Positions 1 to 10,015 of a DNA stretch of 64,000 nucleotides are shown here, piece after piece (position 1 is the first letter of the stretch; each line of letters starts with the position of its first letter). Source of the stretch: Enchytraeus crypticus (lineage: Eukaryota > Annelida > Clitellata > Enchytraeida > Enchytraeidae); the NCBI GenBank assembly GCA_905160935.1, contig CAJHZI010000197.1, forward strand, positions 1-64,000, in the 5' to 3' direction. A program made the translations under genes and the position numbers. The notes beneath the pieces are model-generated. The model saw only the letters and a program-made list of their open reading frames with translations, was not told the origin of the DNA and did no database searches.

Positions 1-1660
1 CGACCACAATTTAGTAATGGCAACACTACTGACACCTTTACTTCAATAAAGAGAAAATACATAAGAAGAAAAGCAGTAAGAGGTGGAATCTGAACGGATT
101 GAACAAGAAAAGAAATCAGTTTCAGGAAGCAATGGAAAGAGAAGTTAAGAAAATGAAGGACTGCGAAAGTACAGGGGTAAATGACACATGGTGTCAGCTA
201 AGGGAGGCAAAAGAAGAATACGTGCAAAAGAAGCAGATGGCCTAAGGCCAATAAGGCTAAGAAAGCCTTGTTTCACAAGTGAGATGGTAGAAAAAAAAGA
301 AAAAAAGAGGAATTCGAAAAGTATTGACACCAGTCATGGTCGGAGGAAATATAGTAGCATAAACAATGAGTTTAGGAAAATTACAGATAAAGCAAAAGAT
401 CGTTGGTGGAGTGAAAAGTGTGCTGATTTAGCAGAATATGATAGTAGAGGAAGGTCAGATCTATTGAACCATAAAATTAGGATATTGACAAGAACCGATA
501 AACATAAGAAGGGAGATGCAAAGAACATTAGTATAATGGGTAAAGATTTAGAATTTAAGACGGAGCTGGAAGAAGTAAAAGAGTGATGGAGAGAATATGT
601 AGAGGAATTGTGATATGGCTAGGAAGCCGGTTTAAAGGGATTTAAAATAAAAAAATACAATGGTTGAACGTCCGTTTCCTCATCAAGGGATGATGTCTGG
701 GAAAAAAAGAAGAAAATATAATAGAAAACGATAAAAAGGGTCCCGATTTAATGAAGGAGGAAATTTATTCAGCAATTAGCAGCATAGCCAAGGGGAAAGC
801 AGCCGAATGATTGATTTCCCAGCAGAATTCTTTTAAATGTTGGAAGAAGAAATACTCATCAAGTTAATTGAGGTAATTATGGAAGTGTACAATAAAGCTG
901 TTTGGCTAGACGACTTTACCAAGTCAGTGATGGTCCCAATTCCCAAAAAAACCCAGGCTGTGGAGTGTTCGGATTACAGAACAATAGTTTAATACCTCAT
1001 GCATAGATGATCTCATTAAAGATAGTTAATAATCTTATTAAAGATTATATAAATAATCGCATTCAGTCGAAAGCAGATATGATACTGAGCAAGACACAAT
1101 TTGGCTTTTAGCAAAGCATGCGGCACAAGAGAAGCAATTAGGGGTATTGCGGATTCTTTACGTAAGAAGCTTAAAATATATGGAAATGACGTTTTCGTAT
1201 GCTTGGTGGACTTTGAGAAGGCCTTTGACAGGATTTAGATGATGAATATCTCGGAAGGAATCGAAATTGACTTATTGAAGACTAATCTTAAACTTGTACA
1301 TGAATCAGAGAACAGAAATCAAAATCCAACAAGAATACTCAGAACAAGTCGTAATAGGACGTGAAGTAAGACAAGGTTGTAGAATTTCGCCGCAGCTGTT
1401 TAACATCCATGCCGAGGCAATGATGGAGGAGCCATGGAAGGCATGGACGAACGAAAAAAGTTTGCGGAATATTTTTGCAAGATGTACGATTTGCAGATGA
1501 CCAAGGCATGGTAGCAGGTAGCCAGACTGGACTGCAGAAGATAATGGATAGGCTCAATGAAACGGCTTTAAGATATGGCATGAAAATTAATATACAATAG
1601 ACCAAGGTTATGAGAGTGTCCAATAATAAAGGTGAAGTTAATATATATACATTAAATGGT
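1..1660 (+). mobile_element. Decayed LINE (endonuclease/RT type), RT part
   Basis: Non-LTR retrotransposon remnant, frameshifted and stop-ridden. The open segment at 188-583 is the basic linker between endonuclease and RT. RT-like pieces follow in different frames: MVPIPKK near 930-950, LVDFEKAFDR near 1,203-1,235, REVRQGCRISPQLFN near 1,360-1,410 and the catalytic FADD box at 1,490-1,501. After that comes the typical GLQKIMDRL / YGMKIN stretch with an in-frame stop. The same family recurs at 37,370-37,800 (minus), 41,885-42,640 (minus) and 47,100-48,000 (plus). The exact clade (RTE-like or similar) is not certain. It is not functional. Confidence 0.85.
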
Positions 1661-1823
1661 ACGAAATTGGAACACTTTCCAGTTCCCCCTCGCCTCTATT
1701 GGTTAAGAAATTATCAGTTCCTAATTGTTTGAAATCAGTTGTGAGTCACCGCCCGCAGCAGCCGGCAGTGAGTAAAATAGGTCAGTGCGCCTTAGGCTCT
1801 GAAGTAAGTCGCTGCCATGAGAG

Positions 1824-2860
1824 TAGTTATGTCTAGGTATGAACTAGAACAACATTAAACCTTTGACCCCTAAGTGCATTAATACAGGGGGGGATTTAGC
1901 GCACTCAGTTAAGCTGCACGTCAGTAGAACGATGTAAAGCCACGTTGCACGCGGTTAGTAAAGTGTGGGCGACCACTTTGGAAAACCGTGTGTAGATAGC
2001 TTTGAAAGTAAACAATCCACAGGGTGATGGATGTTATTCCAAAATCCGCGTCGGCTGCTATTGGAGCGCCAACAAAATGCAACGATTACTAATAACCGTG
2101 GAGAGGAAAGGAGGAAATAACGAAAACTACAAAAACAGAAACTTAAGAAAGGTAACATTGTAAACACATGCGGTATGTCATGTGTGTAACTATATGAAAT
2201 AAAGTAAAAAATAAAAAATAAACAAATAAAATTAATGAATCACGCCCACTCACATGCTTGCTCGTATTAATTAGCCTGAATTATTAGTGGATGTATGCGT
2301 CACGTGTGCACTTAAGTGGATGTTACTAATTAGCCCGTAGAATCTGTAGAGCGATTGTCCTCGTTAAGTACGTCATGTGAGAACCAGATGTTACTAATTA
2401 GCCCGTTGTGAACACTTAAGTGGATGTTACTAATTAGCCTTAAGTATCAGTAGAGCAATTGTAAGTAGGTCAAACTATTTTTTGACATAATCAAAATGAT
2501 TCATTCATTTTGACATAATCAAAATGATTAAAGAGGGGCAGGGTGTTCTCACTAGATGATTAATTCTAAGTATAATAAATAATTTAGTAAACTATTTCAT
2601 TCTGACTAATTAGGTCAAAGTTACAGCAAAATTGAAAATGCGATTTTACTTGCATCAATCATTGATTCGCACAAAATTTTTCAACCTAATCCACATGGCT
2701 GCTATTCAAAAAAGTTATTATTTTATAACTTTTGCCTTTACTGTATTACTTTATTTTAAATTATTATTTTACGAGTTGCAGAATTTGTATAAATAAATTA
2801 GCTGTCAGAAATAATTTGGCGCCTTTGTAATAATATTTTTAGTTGATTTAAACACACTCT
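1824..2860 (+). repeat. Left inverted terminal repeat of Polinton/Maverick-like element
   Basis: The stretch from 1,824 to 1,883 and from about 2,230 to 2,860 reappears as a reverse complement at about 11,925-12,480. Matches include the block around GTTATG..TATGAACTAGAAC, the block TCAAACTATTTTTTGACATA and a long AT-rich block ending near TTGTAATAATATTTT. The two copies differ by substitutions and small indels. The 1,884-2,229 interval is absent from the right copy because a SINE inserted there. Within the arm, the motif GATGTTACTAATTAGCC is repeated several times (2,300-2,440). Long TIRs of this kind are typical of Polintons, and the genes between the arms support that reading. Confidence 0.85.
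1884..2229 (+). mobile_element. 5S rRNA-derived SINE (SINE3-like), nested in left TIR
   Basis: The segment from about 1,906 resembles the 3' half of 5S rRNA, including the internal promoter region: GTTAAGCTGC, then GGTTAGTAAAGTGTGGGCGA and CCACTTTGGAAAACC, as in the 5S box A / box C region. An unrelated body and an A-rich tail (TAAAAAATAAAAAATAAAC) follow. The insertion is flanked by ATTAAT on both sides and is absent from the other TIR copy, which gives the empty site. A second copy is at 61,873-62,130. The 5S origin is inferred from motif order, not from an alignment. Confidence 0.75.
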
Positions 2861-3095
2861 CGCAATTTTAAACTAGATAAAAACACGCCCTCGTAATGTT
2901 GTACTAGATAAAAACAAGTCCTCATAATTAGTTTAGTTGATTAAAACACACCCTCATAATTTGTCCTCGATGAAAACACACTCTCATAATTTTAAACTTG
3001 GTATCTACTCATCCGCATCCTCTTGTTGATAAAATCGCGTCCTCGTAATTTTAAACTTAATAGAAACACGCTTTCTAGTTGATAAAAACACTCCG
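2860..3095 (+). repeat. Degenerate tandem repeat, unit about 35-40 bp
   Basis: Six or seven imperfect copies of a unit like GATAAAAACACGCCCTCGTA followed by ATTTTAAACT. Copies begin around 2,835, 2,873, 2,910, 2,945, 2,975, 3,030 and 3,065. It directly adjoins the inner edge of the left TIR, so it may be part of the Polinton left end. No coding potential. Confidence 0.8.
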
Positions 3096-3260
3096 CCGAA
3101 GTATCAGTAGAGCACTCCTTCAGCAGGTCATGTGATGTGGATGTTAAGTGGATGTTACTAATTAGCCCAAGGAATCAGTGGAGCGATTGTCCTCGCTAAT
3201 ATTACTAATTGACCCGAAGAATCAGAGCACTCTGCACGTCATATGATTAGAGTAATTAAA
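3096..3260 (+). repeat. Second set of TIR-type subrepeats
   Basis: Motifs from the left TIR recur here: AGTATCAGTAGAGCA, GGATGTTACTAATTAGCCC and GAGCGATTGTCCTCG. The left arm therefore contains a duplicated block separated by the 35-40 bp tandem repeat. Confidence 0.7.
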
Positions 3261-3347
3261 CGTATTGTTCATCAATTGACATAAACCAGATGGCTCCCTG
3301 CCCACTCTCTAAAAACCACAAAACATTTCAAGCAGGCATCATTCGCA

Positions 3348-3387
3348 ATAGAATCACTAGGAGGCAACTGCCTCCTAGTGATTCTAT
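3348..3387. repeat. Perfect palindrome, 19-bp arms, 2-bp spacer
   Basis: ATAGAATCACTAGGAGGCA at 3,348-3,366 is followed by AC and then by its exact reverse complement at 3,369-3,387. No mismatch. One of several short-spacer perfect hairpins in this window. Confidence 0.95.
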
Positions 3388-3416
3388 ATCTAGAGTAGTG
3401 AAACTAACTTAGCATT

Positions 3417-3524
3417 ATGTCGACGAATCTTTTTGCTGATGACGTGGCTGCTTTCGAAGAGTTCATGGCTGTTATCAATCGATACGAAAAGGTATATAGA
3501 ATTTTAAAATATACTTTGCAATGA
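3417..3524 (+). CDS. Small ORF or possible first exon, unknown function
   Basis: An ATG opens a 35-codon frame beginning MSTNLFADDVAAFEEFMAV, ending at a TGA near 3,522. Codon 25 (AAG) is followed by GTATAT, a possible splice donor at 3,492, so this could be a short first exon. It lies just inside the left arm of the Polinton relic. I do not recognise the protein. FADD here is not in an RT context. Chance is quite possible. Confidence 0.25.
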   Translation: MSTNLFADDVAAFEEFMAVINRYEKVYRILKYTLQ

Positions 3525-4250
3525 ATTTAAAATTTAATGGACAATAAATTATTTATTATTTTTAACTTAAAGAATTTCCTAAAATTTAAAATAGCAGTTT
3601 GTCAAACATATGAATAGGTTGAAATACATTTAGGTAATATTTTATCCAGTATGTAACCTAATTAGCAGAGGAAGCAAACGTGAAACCATTATTATATCAT
3701 TCATGGTTGATATTAAATAGTGCAAGTGTAATTTTATCTTTTGCAATCTGTAAAGATAGATTTCCATTGCTTTCATCAATAGTGTATCCAGATTTCAATA
3801 GATTAATTACCTTATGTTGTGTTGTGATATATATACACACTGCGTCAAAAATAACTTGACCCCCCCCCACAGAAAATTTTCTATAACTTTGGTATCTGAT
3901 GTCTCTTTATCACAAAAATTTTGGAGATAATGCTTTTTTATAAATTAAGAATTAAAACTGGTCTCCAAAGAGCAACCATTAATTTTGTCCAAGCAGTCTT
4001 ATAGATAAACTTAACTAAAAATAATCCATCGATCCATTAGATTTTACAACTTTAAAATAAATCTTAACCCTTGCTCTTTAAAACCTTTATAAAGCATAAA
4101 CACTAATAGAAAGTTGCTTTTCCAGACCAGTTCATTGGACCAATCAAATTAATTCATTCGATATTAAATAATTCAGCTGTTACTAGATAATATGGTATTA
4201 CATATTAATTATTAAGTTGCTTAATTCTTTAAATTCATACGAAATGCTGA
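3525..4250. other. AT-rich spacer, no gene seen
   Basis: Between the left Polinton arm and the Jockey insertion. It contains a C-tract near 3,859 and AT-rich sequence with no recognisable coding or RNA features. It probably represents decayed Polinton interior. Confidence 0.6.
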
Positions 4251-4253
4251 TTA

Positions 4254-6838
4254 AACTAATTCGAAGGGTTTAGTCCCCTTCAGTCTTCGGGCACGATGCT
4301 GTTGGTCGAGTAGTTCAAGAGCTTGAGGATTGATGTGATGACTGAGTCAATCTTGATGTCTTGTTGCCGTTTTTCGTATTTCTTCTACTACCTGAGGTAT
4401 TTTCAGATCTCGATGAATATCAGCATTTCTGACGTACCAAGGAGCATTAACAATGTTTCTTAACACCTTATTCTGGAACGTTTGTATGATCTTTGTATGA
4501 TTTTGTGCAGCCCCACATCTGACATCCATAAAGCCAGACTGGTTTCAGCACTTGACAATAAATTATTAGGTTATTACGTATCGAAAGTTTAGAATTTCGT
4601 CCAATAAGCCAGTAATACTGCCTATATTTGAGGTTAAGCTCACTTCTTTTCTTCTTCACATGCTCTTTCCATCTCAGTTTACTATCTAGATTCATACCAA
4701 GATATTTAGCACAATTTTCGTAGGGAATAACTGTACCATTTATAGCTAGCCTTCGCGGATTCTTTATTCTTTTATTCTTAAAATTTACGTGTATAGACTT
4801 TTGTTCATTTATTTTAATCTTCCCAGAGTTAGTCCAATCTAGAAATTTATTACAAGCTGCTTGTACTCTTGTCGTGGATGTAGTAAGGTCCTTACCTGTT
4901 GCAATATAGTATATAAAGAGCAGGTAAAGGATTGGTCCAATCACACTGCCCTGTGAAACGCCTCCATGTATTTCTTGGAGATCAGAATATTCGTCTTCAT
5001 ATTTTACTCGGTATGTTCTCTTCGAGATATAGATGTTAAAATCTCTGAGTACTGTAGTGGCAATTGCTGTTTAAGTTTATATACTAGGCCTTCATGCCAG
5101 ACTTTATCAAAAGCAACATCCAGAAATAGCGCTGTACAGACTTCTTTTTTCTCTAATGCATTCTCGATAACGTCAGCTATTCGATGTACTTGTTCTATAG
5201 TAGAATGTTTTTGTCTAAATCCGAACTGAAAATCTGGGATTAACTTACGTTCTTCTATGATGGGTTTCATCCGTCTCAGCAGTAACTTTTCAAAAAGCTT
5301 TGATATGACTGGTAGGAGAGAAATAGGCCTATAAGATTTAGCGTCATTAGGAGGCTTACCTGGTTTTTGAATCATAATAACTTCTGCTACTTTCCAGCTA
5401 TCTGGAACATATCGAAGACGAAATGCAGCATTAATTAAGTAAGTCAACATGACTAATCCTTTTCCAGGTAATTCTTTCAAAATCAATCCAGTGATCAGAT
5501 CGAATCCTGGAGCCTTTCTTGGACTTAAGTTAGTTTTTATCTCTTGAGCCAATTCTTTAGGAGTAGTGAACGGGATAGCCTCAGAAATACTATTAGGGAT
5601 GAAATGGAGTGGTATGTTACTCTGTAGTTGATTTGGTTGAAACGTCTCAAAGAGGCTTTCTGCAAACAGGTCAGCTTTCTGCTTATTGCTTCTGGGCCAG
5701 GGCTCTATTCCCTTCCAGATAGGAGGAATTGAGACTATGGGTCTTTTAATTCGCTTTGTAGCTTTCCAGATAGAGTAATCGCCGTGATGAGTTGTCGTTA
5801 GATTGCTTAAATAAGAATTTATTGATTCTTCCTTTAATTTCTGGATTTCTCTTTTCAGTTGTTGAGTTTTATTATTCAGAATAGTTTTATCCCCTGGATC
5901 TCTAGTCTGCTGCCACCTTCGTCTTGCCTTCCTCTTCTCAGTCACCAGACGTCTAATTTCAATCGGATAATTATTACCTGCAGTAATGGAGTCGTTTTCT
6001 CGAGTGTTTCTGAGATCTGCATTCTGTACAATTCTAACGAATTTCTCCACTTCAACTTCTAGCTGCTCTTTGGTTTTAAAGCAATGTTCAAGTTAATATT
6101 GCTTGCAGATCACATTTGAATCCCATCCAATCAGTAGATTTATTTATCAAAGTAGTGCGAGTTTCCTTTTTGATTATTTTCTCACTTAACGTGAGAAGTA
6201 CCGCAGAGTGATCAGAGTCTAGATCATAGTTATCATCAATATGGAGGAAGTTTGATGAAACTCTCTTGGTGATTTAGAAGTCTAACAGATCAGTAATTTT
6301 ATTAGTATCAGTTGGCCAGTAAGTTGGCCTACTTGCTGACTGAAAATTGCAACCCAGTTCTTTGATGGCTTTTCTAAGCTCACTACCCTTAGTAGTAGTT
6401 GTTCTAGAGCCCCACTCTACATGCTTTGCATTGAAATCACCTCCAAGAATAAATCTCTTACCTAGCTGTTGAAGAAGTACCTTGTATTGTACTGTTTTAA
6501 GATTATGTCTCGGTGGAATGTAGACAGCGCCTACATTTAAAGTTTGCTTCATTGATTTGATGGAGACTAGTGTTAACTGCATTTCTGGTTTTTGGAAACA
6601 CCTCTCCTCATAGTGAGTGATTGAGTCCTTAACAACCACAGCACTGCCTCCTCTCGCCTGGTTGTCTGGATGAGTTGTGTGATAAAACTTATATCCTCGT
6701 ATTTTTAGATATGACTCGCTAGTAAAATGTGTTTCGGTTATTAAACAGACATCGATCGGTGGAATACTCTAATTCAGTTCTCTTATTCAGAATGCCATTG
6801 GCATTCCACAGTGCTATTTTTAAGTCAGTTCTATTCAT
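4254..6838 (-). pseudogene. Jockey-type ORF2 (endonuclease plus reverse transcriptase), broken
   Basis: It starts at 6,838 (MNRTDLKIALWNANGI), a typical AP-endonuclease opening. An open part at 6,639-6,274 carries the endonuclease motif GGDFNAKHVEWGS. The RT part (6,050-5,004) is open for 348 codons with KAPGFDLITGLILKELP, SYRPISLLPVISKLFEKL and FQFGFRQKHST, then TALFLDVAFDKVWHEGL. The next part (4,944-4,468) has GVSQGSVIGPILYLLF, but the following FADDT-type catalytic segment is missing. The frame jumps at about 4,530 to the C-terminal part, which ends near 4,254 after one TGA. The enzyme would nick target DNA and copy element RNA. This copy cannot. Confidence 0.9.
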
Positions 6839-6847
6839 TATTAAAAT

Positions 6848-8036
6848 TTAGGATTTGAGATGACGCATTCGCCTCAGCCTTAGCACATTTAATCGTTCAC
6901 CAAATGTCTTAAACATCTCCGTCATGTTCTGAAACATTTGCCTCAGATCAGACGTCTGGATTTCATTTGGAGTTGATGTTTCTTGTTGTTTTCTGTTTGC
7001 CATGGAATATGTGACACCTCTCTGGACAGTTTCTGGCTTCGCGGGAGTAGTAGTAGTGGTGAGGGGTCTTTGAGTTTCTTGCCTTCGTTTCTGGAGTTCT
7101 TTGGCAATCACACAGCCTCTATAGCTTGCAGGATGAGCTTCACCGCAATTTGAACAGTTAGCTGGCAGGTCTTGTGCTTTAGTGCATTGGGCTGACTGGT
7201 GGTTTCCAGCACATTTAACACAAACAAAATCTCGATAGCAAAAATTTTTTGTGTGGCCAAATCTTTGGCATCTTTTGCATTGGGGAATTATTTTACTAGT
7301 TCTTTGTGCCTCAATCTTGACTCTCATGTGACATAAGTATTGAATATTGAAAACTTTCTTGATGTCCTCCGTCTTATCAAAAACGAGAGTAAACATAGGT
7401 AGAGGTACACTCCCTTCAGCTGTCTTCTTGATCCTAGGTTCAACCTGGATTATCTTTTAATCTAAATTTTGTAATTCTGCCTTGATTTCCTCCGGATCAC
7501 AGGAAGAGTGTAGATTTTTTACGACAACTCTGATAGGTCTGTCCTGCTTATTTTCATACGTATGCCACTGATACTTACTTTGTTCAACTGCATCTCGCAA
7601 TGCTCTGTAATCCTCTGGAGTGTCAACATTTATTTTTACCTGGTCGTTGTTTAGACAAGCAGCTTTGAATTTAAGTCTTTTTGCTTTTAAGTAATTTCAT
7701 AATCTGATCATACTGATCAACTTTGCTGATGATCACTGGGGGTGGTTTCTGCGCTTTAGCAGGTTTTGGCGCTGGGTCCACAGATACCGTAGAAGATGAA
7801 TTATCGACTTCTCCTGCTGGTTTTTCATCTGTTTTTAGCAAGCTTTCTCGTAGTTTCTTGCGTTTTTTCCCTCTAGGGAGAAGCCACTCCGTTTCACGGT
7901 TAACGATTTCTTCCTCTTCAGATTTGGATAGGCTACAATCTTTCTTGTATAGTTGTCTATAGAAGGCTAGCTCAGATTCTAGTTCCATTTTCTTCAAAGC
8001 TCTCTGTAATGCCATATCTATGCTCATCTCAGCCAT
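6848..8036 (-). pseudogene. Jockey-type ORF1 (gag-like zinc-knuckle protein), frameshifted
   Basis: Two open segments. The N-terminal one (8,036 to 7,671, 121 codons) starts MAEMSIDMALQRALKKMELE and is charged and probably coiled-coil. The second (7,396 to 6,848, 182 codons) carries three closely spaced CCHC-type knuckles: CKRCQRFGHTKNFC, CVKCAGNHQSAQC and CSNCGEAHPASYRGC. These match the zinc-knuckle part of Jockey/X-element nucleic-acid-binding proteins. The region between them (7,670-7,397) needs at least one frameshift. The product would bind element RNA in a ribonucleoprotein. The ORF1 stop lies about ten bases before the ORF2 start, consistent with coupled translation. Confidence 0.85.
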
Positions 8037-8099
8037 ACTATTTAGATTTGTTTAGCAGGCGAGTGATCCATTGATGCGTGCATAACGCTGAGCGTGCAT

Positions 8100-8790
8100 G
8101 TAGGACAAAGGTCAACCTGAGTGAACAAAAGTTGTTAGAATTTAGGATATTTCTCTAAAGAAATTATATAAATCAGCTATTATAAGAATGTACAAATGAA
8201 TTTAGATACAATCCATTAGCGGGTAATCCAGTGGAATGAGAATAACACTATAACTCAATAAATTTACTATTTAATGAGTAGAGAAGTTTAATAAACAATC
8301 CTCCTTGTTATTGTTTACCATGAGCGATAATACATGATCCAATTATACACATGTGCTGAAAAATTCATGGAAATATGTTTACCACAATTCAAGTTACAGA
8401 TGTTTTTGCGCCGTGCAACCTCTTAACCTTTTATAGGTTCTCCAAGCAGTTTGTCACCGAATACTCCTGAGTAGAGCCCTTCATTGATTCTTTGTTTTGG
8501 TAGTTCATGATTGCTAAATCATGCGAACTGATCGGCAGAAAGCCCTAGTACATGAGATGTATATTTGACGTGTATTACCATTAATACACGTCATATTTGA
8601 CGTGTATTACGACTTGTTACAGGCAGTCCCTCCTGAGAACCAATTAGTTTCCCAACAGCAGCAATATTAGCAGGAATTCTGGCACTTTTGGGCCAGCCTC
8701 TGCTTGCCTTTATATCAGTTGCTCTTTCTCTCTGCAATCTTATGACAGATAATTTTAATAGTTGACAAGGACCATCTTGTCAGCGGATAG
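8100..8790. other. Polinton interior without recognisable gene
   Basis: Between the Jockey 5' end and the integrase remnant. No convincing ORF. It contains a direct repeat with an internal palindrome (8,561-8,610). The genes normally expected here in Polintons (DNA polymerase B, most of the integrase, packaging ATPase) are not visible and are presumably deleted or decayed. Confidence 0.6.
8561..8610. repeat. 18-bp direct repeat enclosing a 12-bp-arm palindrome
   Basis: ATATTTGACGTGTATTAC occurs at 8,561-8,578 and 8,593-8,610. Between them, TAATACACGTCA (8,582-8,593) is the exact reverse complement of TGACGTGTATTA (8,566-8,577). The order is forward, inverted, forward, as expected of a double template switch. 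Confidence 0.9.
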
Positions 8791-8799
8791 GCTTGCTTT

Positions 8800-8904
8800 A
8801 TTCTATTCAAGAACACGAACGAGAAAGGGAAAGAAACAGTACTTTGTTCGTTGGGTTGGATACGATTCTAAACGCGACACTTGGGTAGATGAACTCGTTA
8901 TGTG
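8800..8904 (+). pseudogene. Polinton-type integrase C-terminal chromodomain remnant
   Basis: The frame reading RKGKKQYFVRWVGYDSKRDT then WVDELVM and a stop matches the chromodomain signature (Y-x-V-R-W-x-G-Y ... W-V) at the C-terminus of Polinton and retroviral-type integrases. The catalytic core upstream is not recognisable. The integrase would insert the element DNA and the chromodomain would target chromatin. Position just left of the capsid genes is consistent with Polinton organisation. Only about 30 residues remain, so the call rests on this motif plus context. Confidence 0.7.
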
Positions 8905-8974
8905 ATGAGCGATTCTGTGCACTAGTGGCGATACGCCCGAAAGAAACGGTGAGGAAGAAGTCGAGGATGCGCAA

Positions 8975-9579
8975 AAATATTGATAATTGATATTCCTACA
9001 GATGTGGGATACTATGCTGATGTGAGCGCTCTCGTTAAATAAACTCGAAAATAGACAATTATTTCAACTCGTCCTTTGCCAACTTGTCGCATGGGAAGAT
9101 ACGCAAACGGATCCGGAGAGAAGAATTTTTGTATAACCCAAATAACTACAAGTCATATCTTAGAGTCACACCACATACGACAGTGTCCATCGGCGGTGAA
9201 CTATGCGATGTATTGGGCTTCGATAGACATAATATGCCGCTAACAAATTTGAGCAATGATACTACAGAAATTCGCTCTGACAGAATATCTGACGTAAATG
9301 CTGGCCGTCACACACTAAACGTCTATTGCCACATACTGGAGAACGTCTCCGTAGGTGATACGATGGCGCCGCTACTTCGTGCTATAGACGTCGAGATACG
9401 GATCTTCGATGCATAGAGATTTTGTTAAACCGCGATATGAACCTTTGCAAAAGAAAACCTTTGATTCGCTGAAGATAGATATAAGGGATGGATTGGGACG
9501 TAGGGTGCCATTCGAGAGCGGAACGTTGACCGTTACACTTCAGTTTAGACGTGCTAATTCATCTTATCTACTAGCATGA
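8975..9579 (+). pseudogene. Penton-like (minor capsid) protein of Polinton/adintovirus type, broken
   Basis: The region encodes, in pieces, a protein resembling the conserved minor capsid/penton-like protein of Polintons and adintoviruses. An upstream part (about 8,975-9,045, VGYYADVSALVK) ends in a stop. An open 110-codon stretch at 9,084-9,416 includes HNMPLTN, SDRISDVNAGRHTLNVYCHI and VSVGDTMAPLLR. After a frameshift near 9,415 the C-terminal part (KPRYEPLQKKTFDSL, VTLQFRRA) ends at TGA 9,577-9,579. In active elements the protein would form capsid vertices. The stop overlaps the next start codon (ATGA at 9,576-9,579). The family call is from remembered motif similarity. The exact capsid role is inferred. 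Confidence 0.72.
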
Positions 9580-10015
9580 GGAAGAAGTTTTGTTGCGATG
9601 CTTCGAGGGATATGTACGAATCGTACTATTTGAATCAGAGCGGGAATGGAATGCCAGTGTTGGTTAGTGCTAGCGGACAGAGAGGACATGGTTTGGGTAG
9701 TATGCTGAGTGGATTGTGGTTTGGGTAGTATGCTGAGTGGATTGTTTAGATCCACTGATTAAACGAGATCTGGCAGAATTTGGTAGACATGCACTCAAGA
9801 CAGGTCTTGAGATTGCAAACGACGTAGCGAGCGGTGAGTCTCTACAAGAATCGAGCAACAGGCGAGTGCCTGATGGTATAAAAAGCTTCGTAACATCTGA
9901 AAATTTCATTAATCAGTCTGGAAACGGACGAAGACGGATCAAGAAAAGGCGAATTGCTATAAAGAAACACAACGACATATTTACAAAATGGCGCTGCACT
10001 CTTCACAAAGGATGA
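9576..10015 (+). pseudogene. pX-like basic core protein of Polinton/adintovirus type, frameshifted and truncated
   Basis: It begins at ATG 9,576, overlapping the previous stop. The early part reads YLNQSGNGMPVLVSASGQRG and GHGLGSMLSGL, a glycine-rich opening typical of small pX-like (adenovirus core/mu-like) proteins of these elements. A 28-bp tandem duplication (9,691-9,746) shifts the frame. The later part (9,737-10,015) continues with an amphipathic helix-like stretch and a basic cluster (GRRRIKKRRIAIKKHNDIF). Right after this it runs into sequence that belongs to the middle of the capsid gene, which marks a deletion near 9,985. Its role would be DNA condensation or membrane interaction during entry; this is inferred from the family. 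Confidence 0.65.
9691..9746 (+). repeat. Perfect 28-bp tandem duplication
   Basis: A 28-base unit starting GGTTTGGGTAGTATGCTGAG at 9,691-9,718 is repeated without change at 9,719-9,746. Since 28 is not a multiple of three, it breaks the pX-like frame. Confidence 0.97.

Larger units (their letters stand above)
4254..8100 (-). mobile_element. Nearly full-length Jockey-type LINE, inactive
   Basis: On the minus strand the order is ORF1 (nucleic-acid-binding, 8,036 to 6,848), then ORF2 with an AP endonuclease (6,838 to about 6,250) and RT (about 6,060 to 4,254). This order, the Jockey/X-element-type cysteine-rich ORF1 and the C-terminus (HHINPQ..ELLDQQH) fit the Jockey clade. Inactivating changes include frameshifts around 7,400-7,670, 6,270, 4,950 and 4,530, a TGA within the C-terminus near 4,348, and loss of the catalytic FADD box. 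It inserted into the Polinton left arm. The 5' end near 8,100 is approximate and no clear target duplication was seen. Confidence 0.88.

Noticed and set aside
188..583. 132-codon basic protein as a host gene
   Set aside because: It sits in line with RT pieces of a LINE and has the lysine-rich linker composition of that region.
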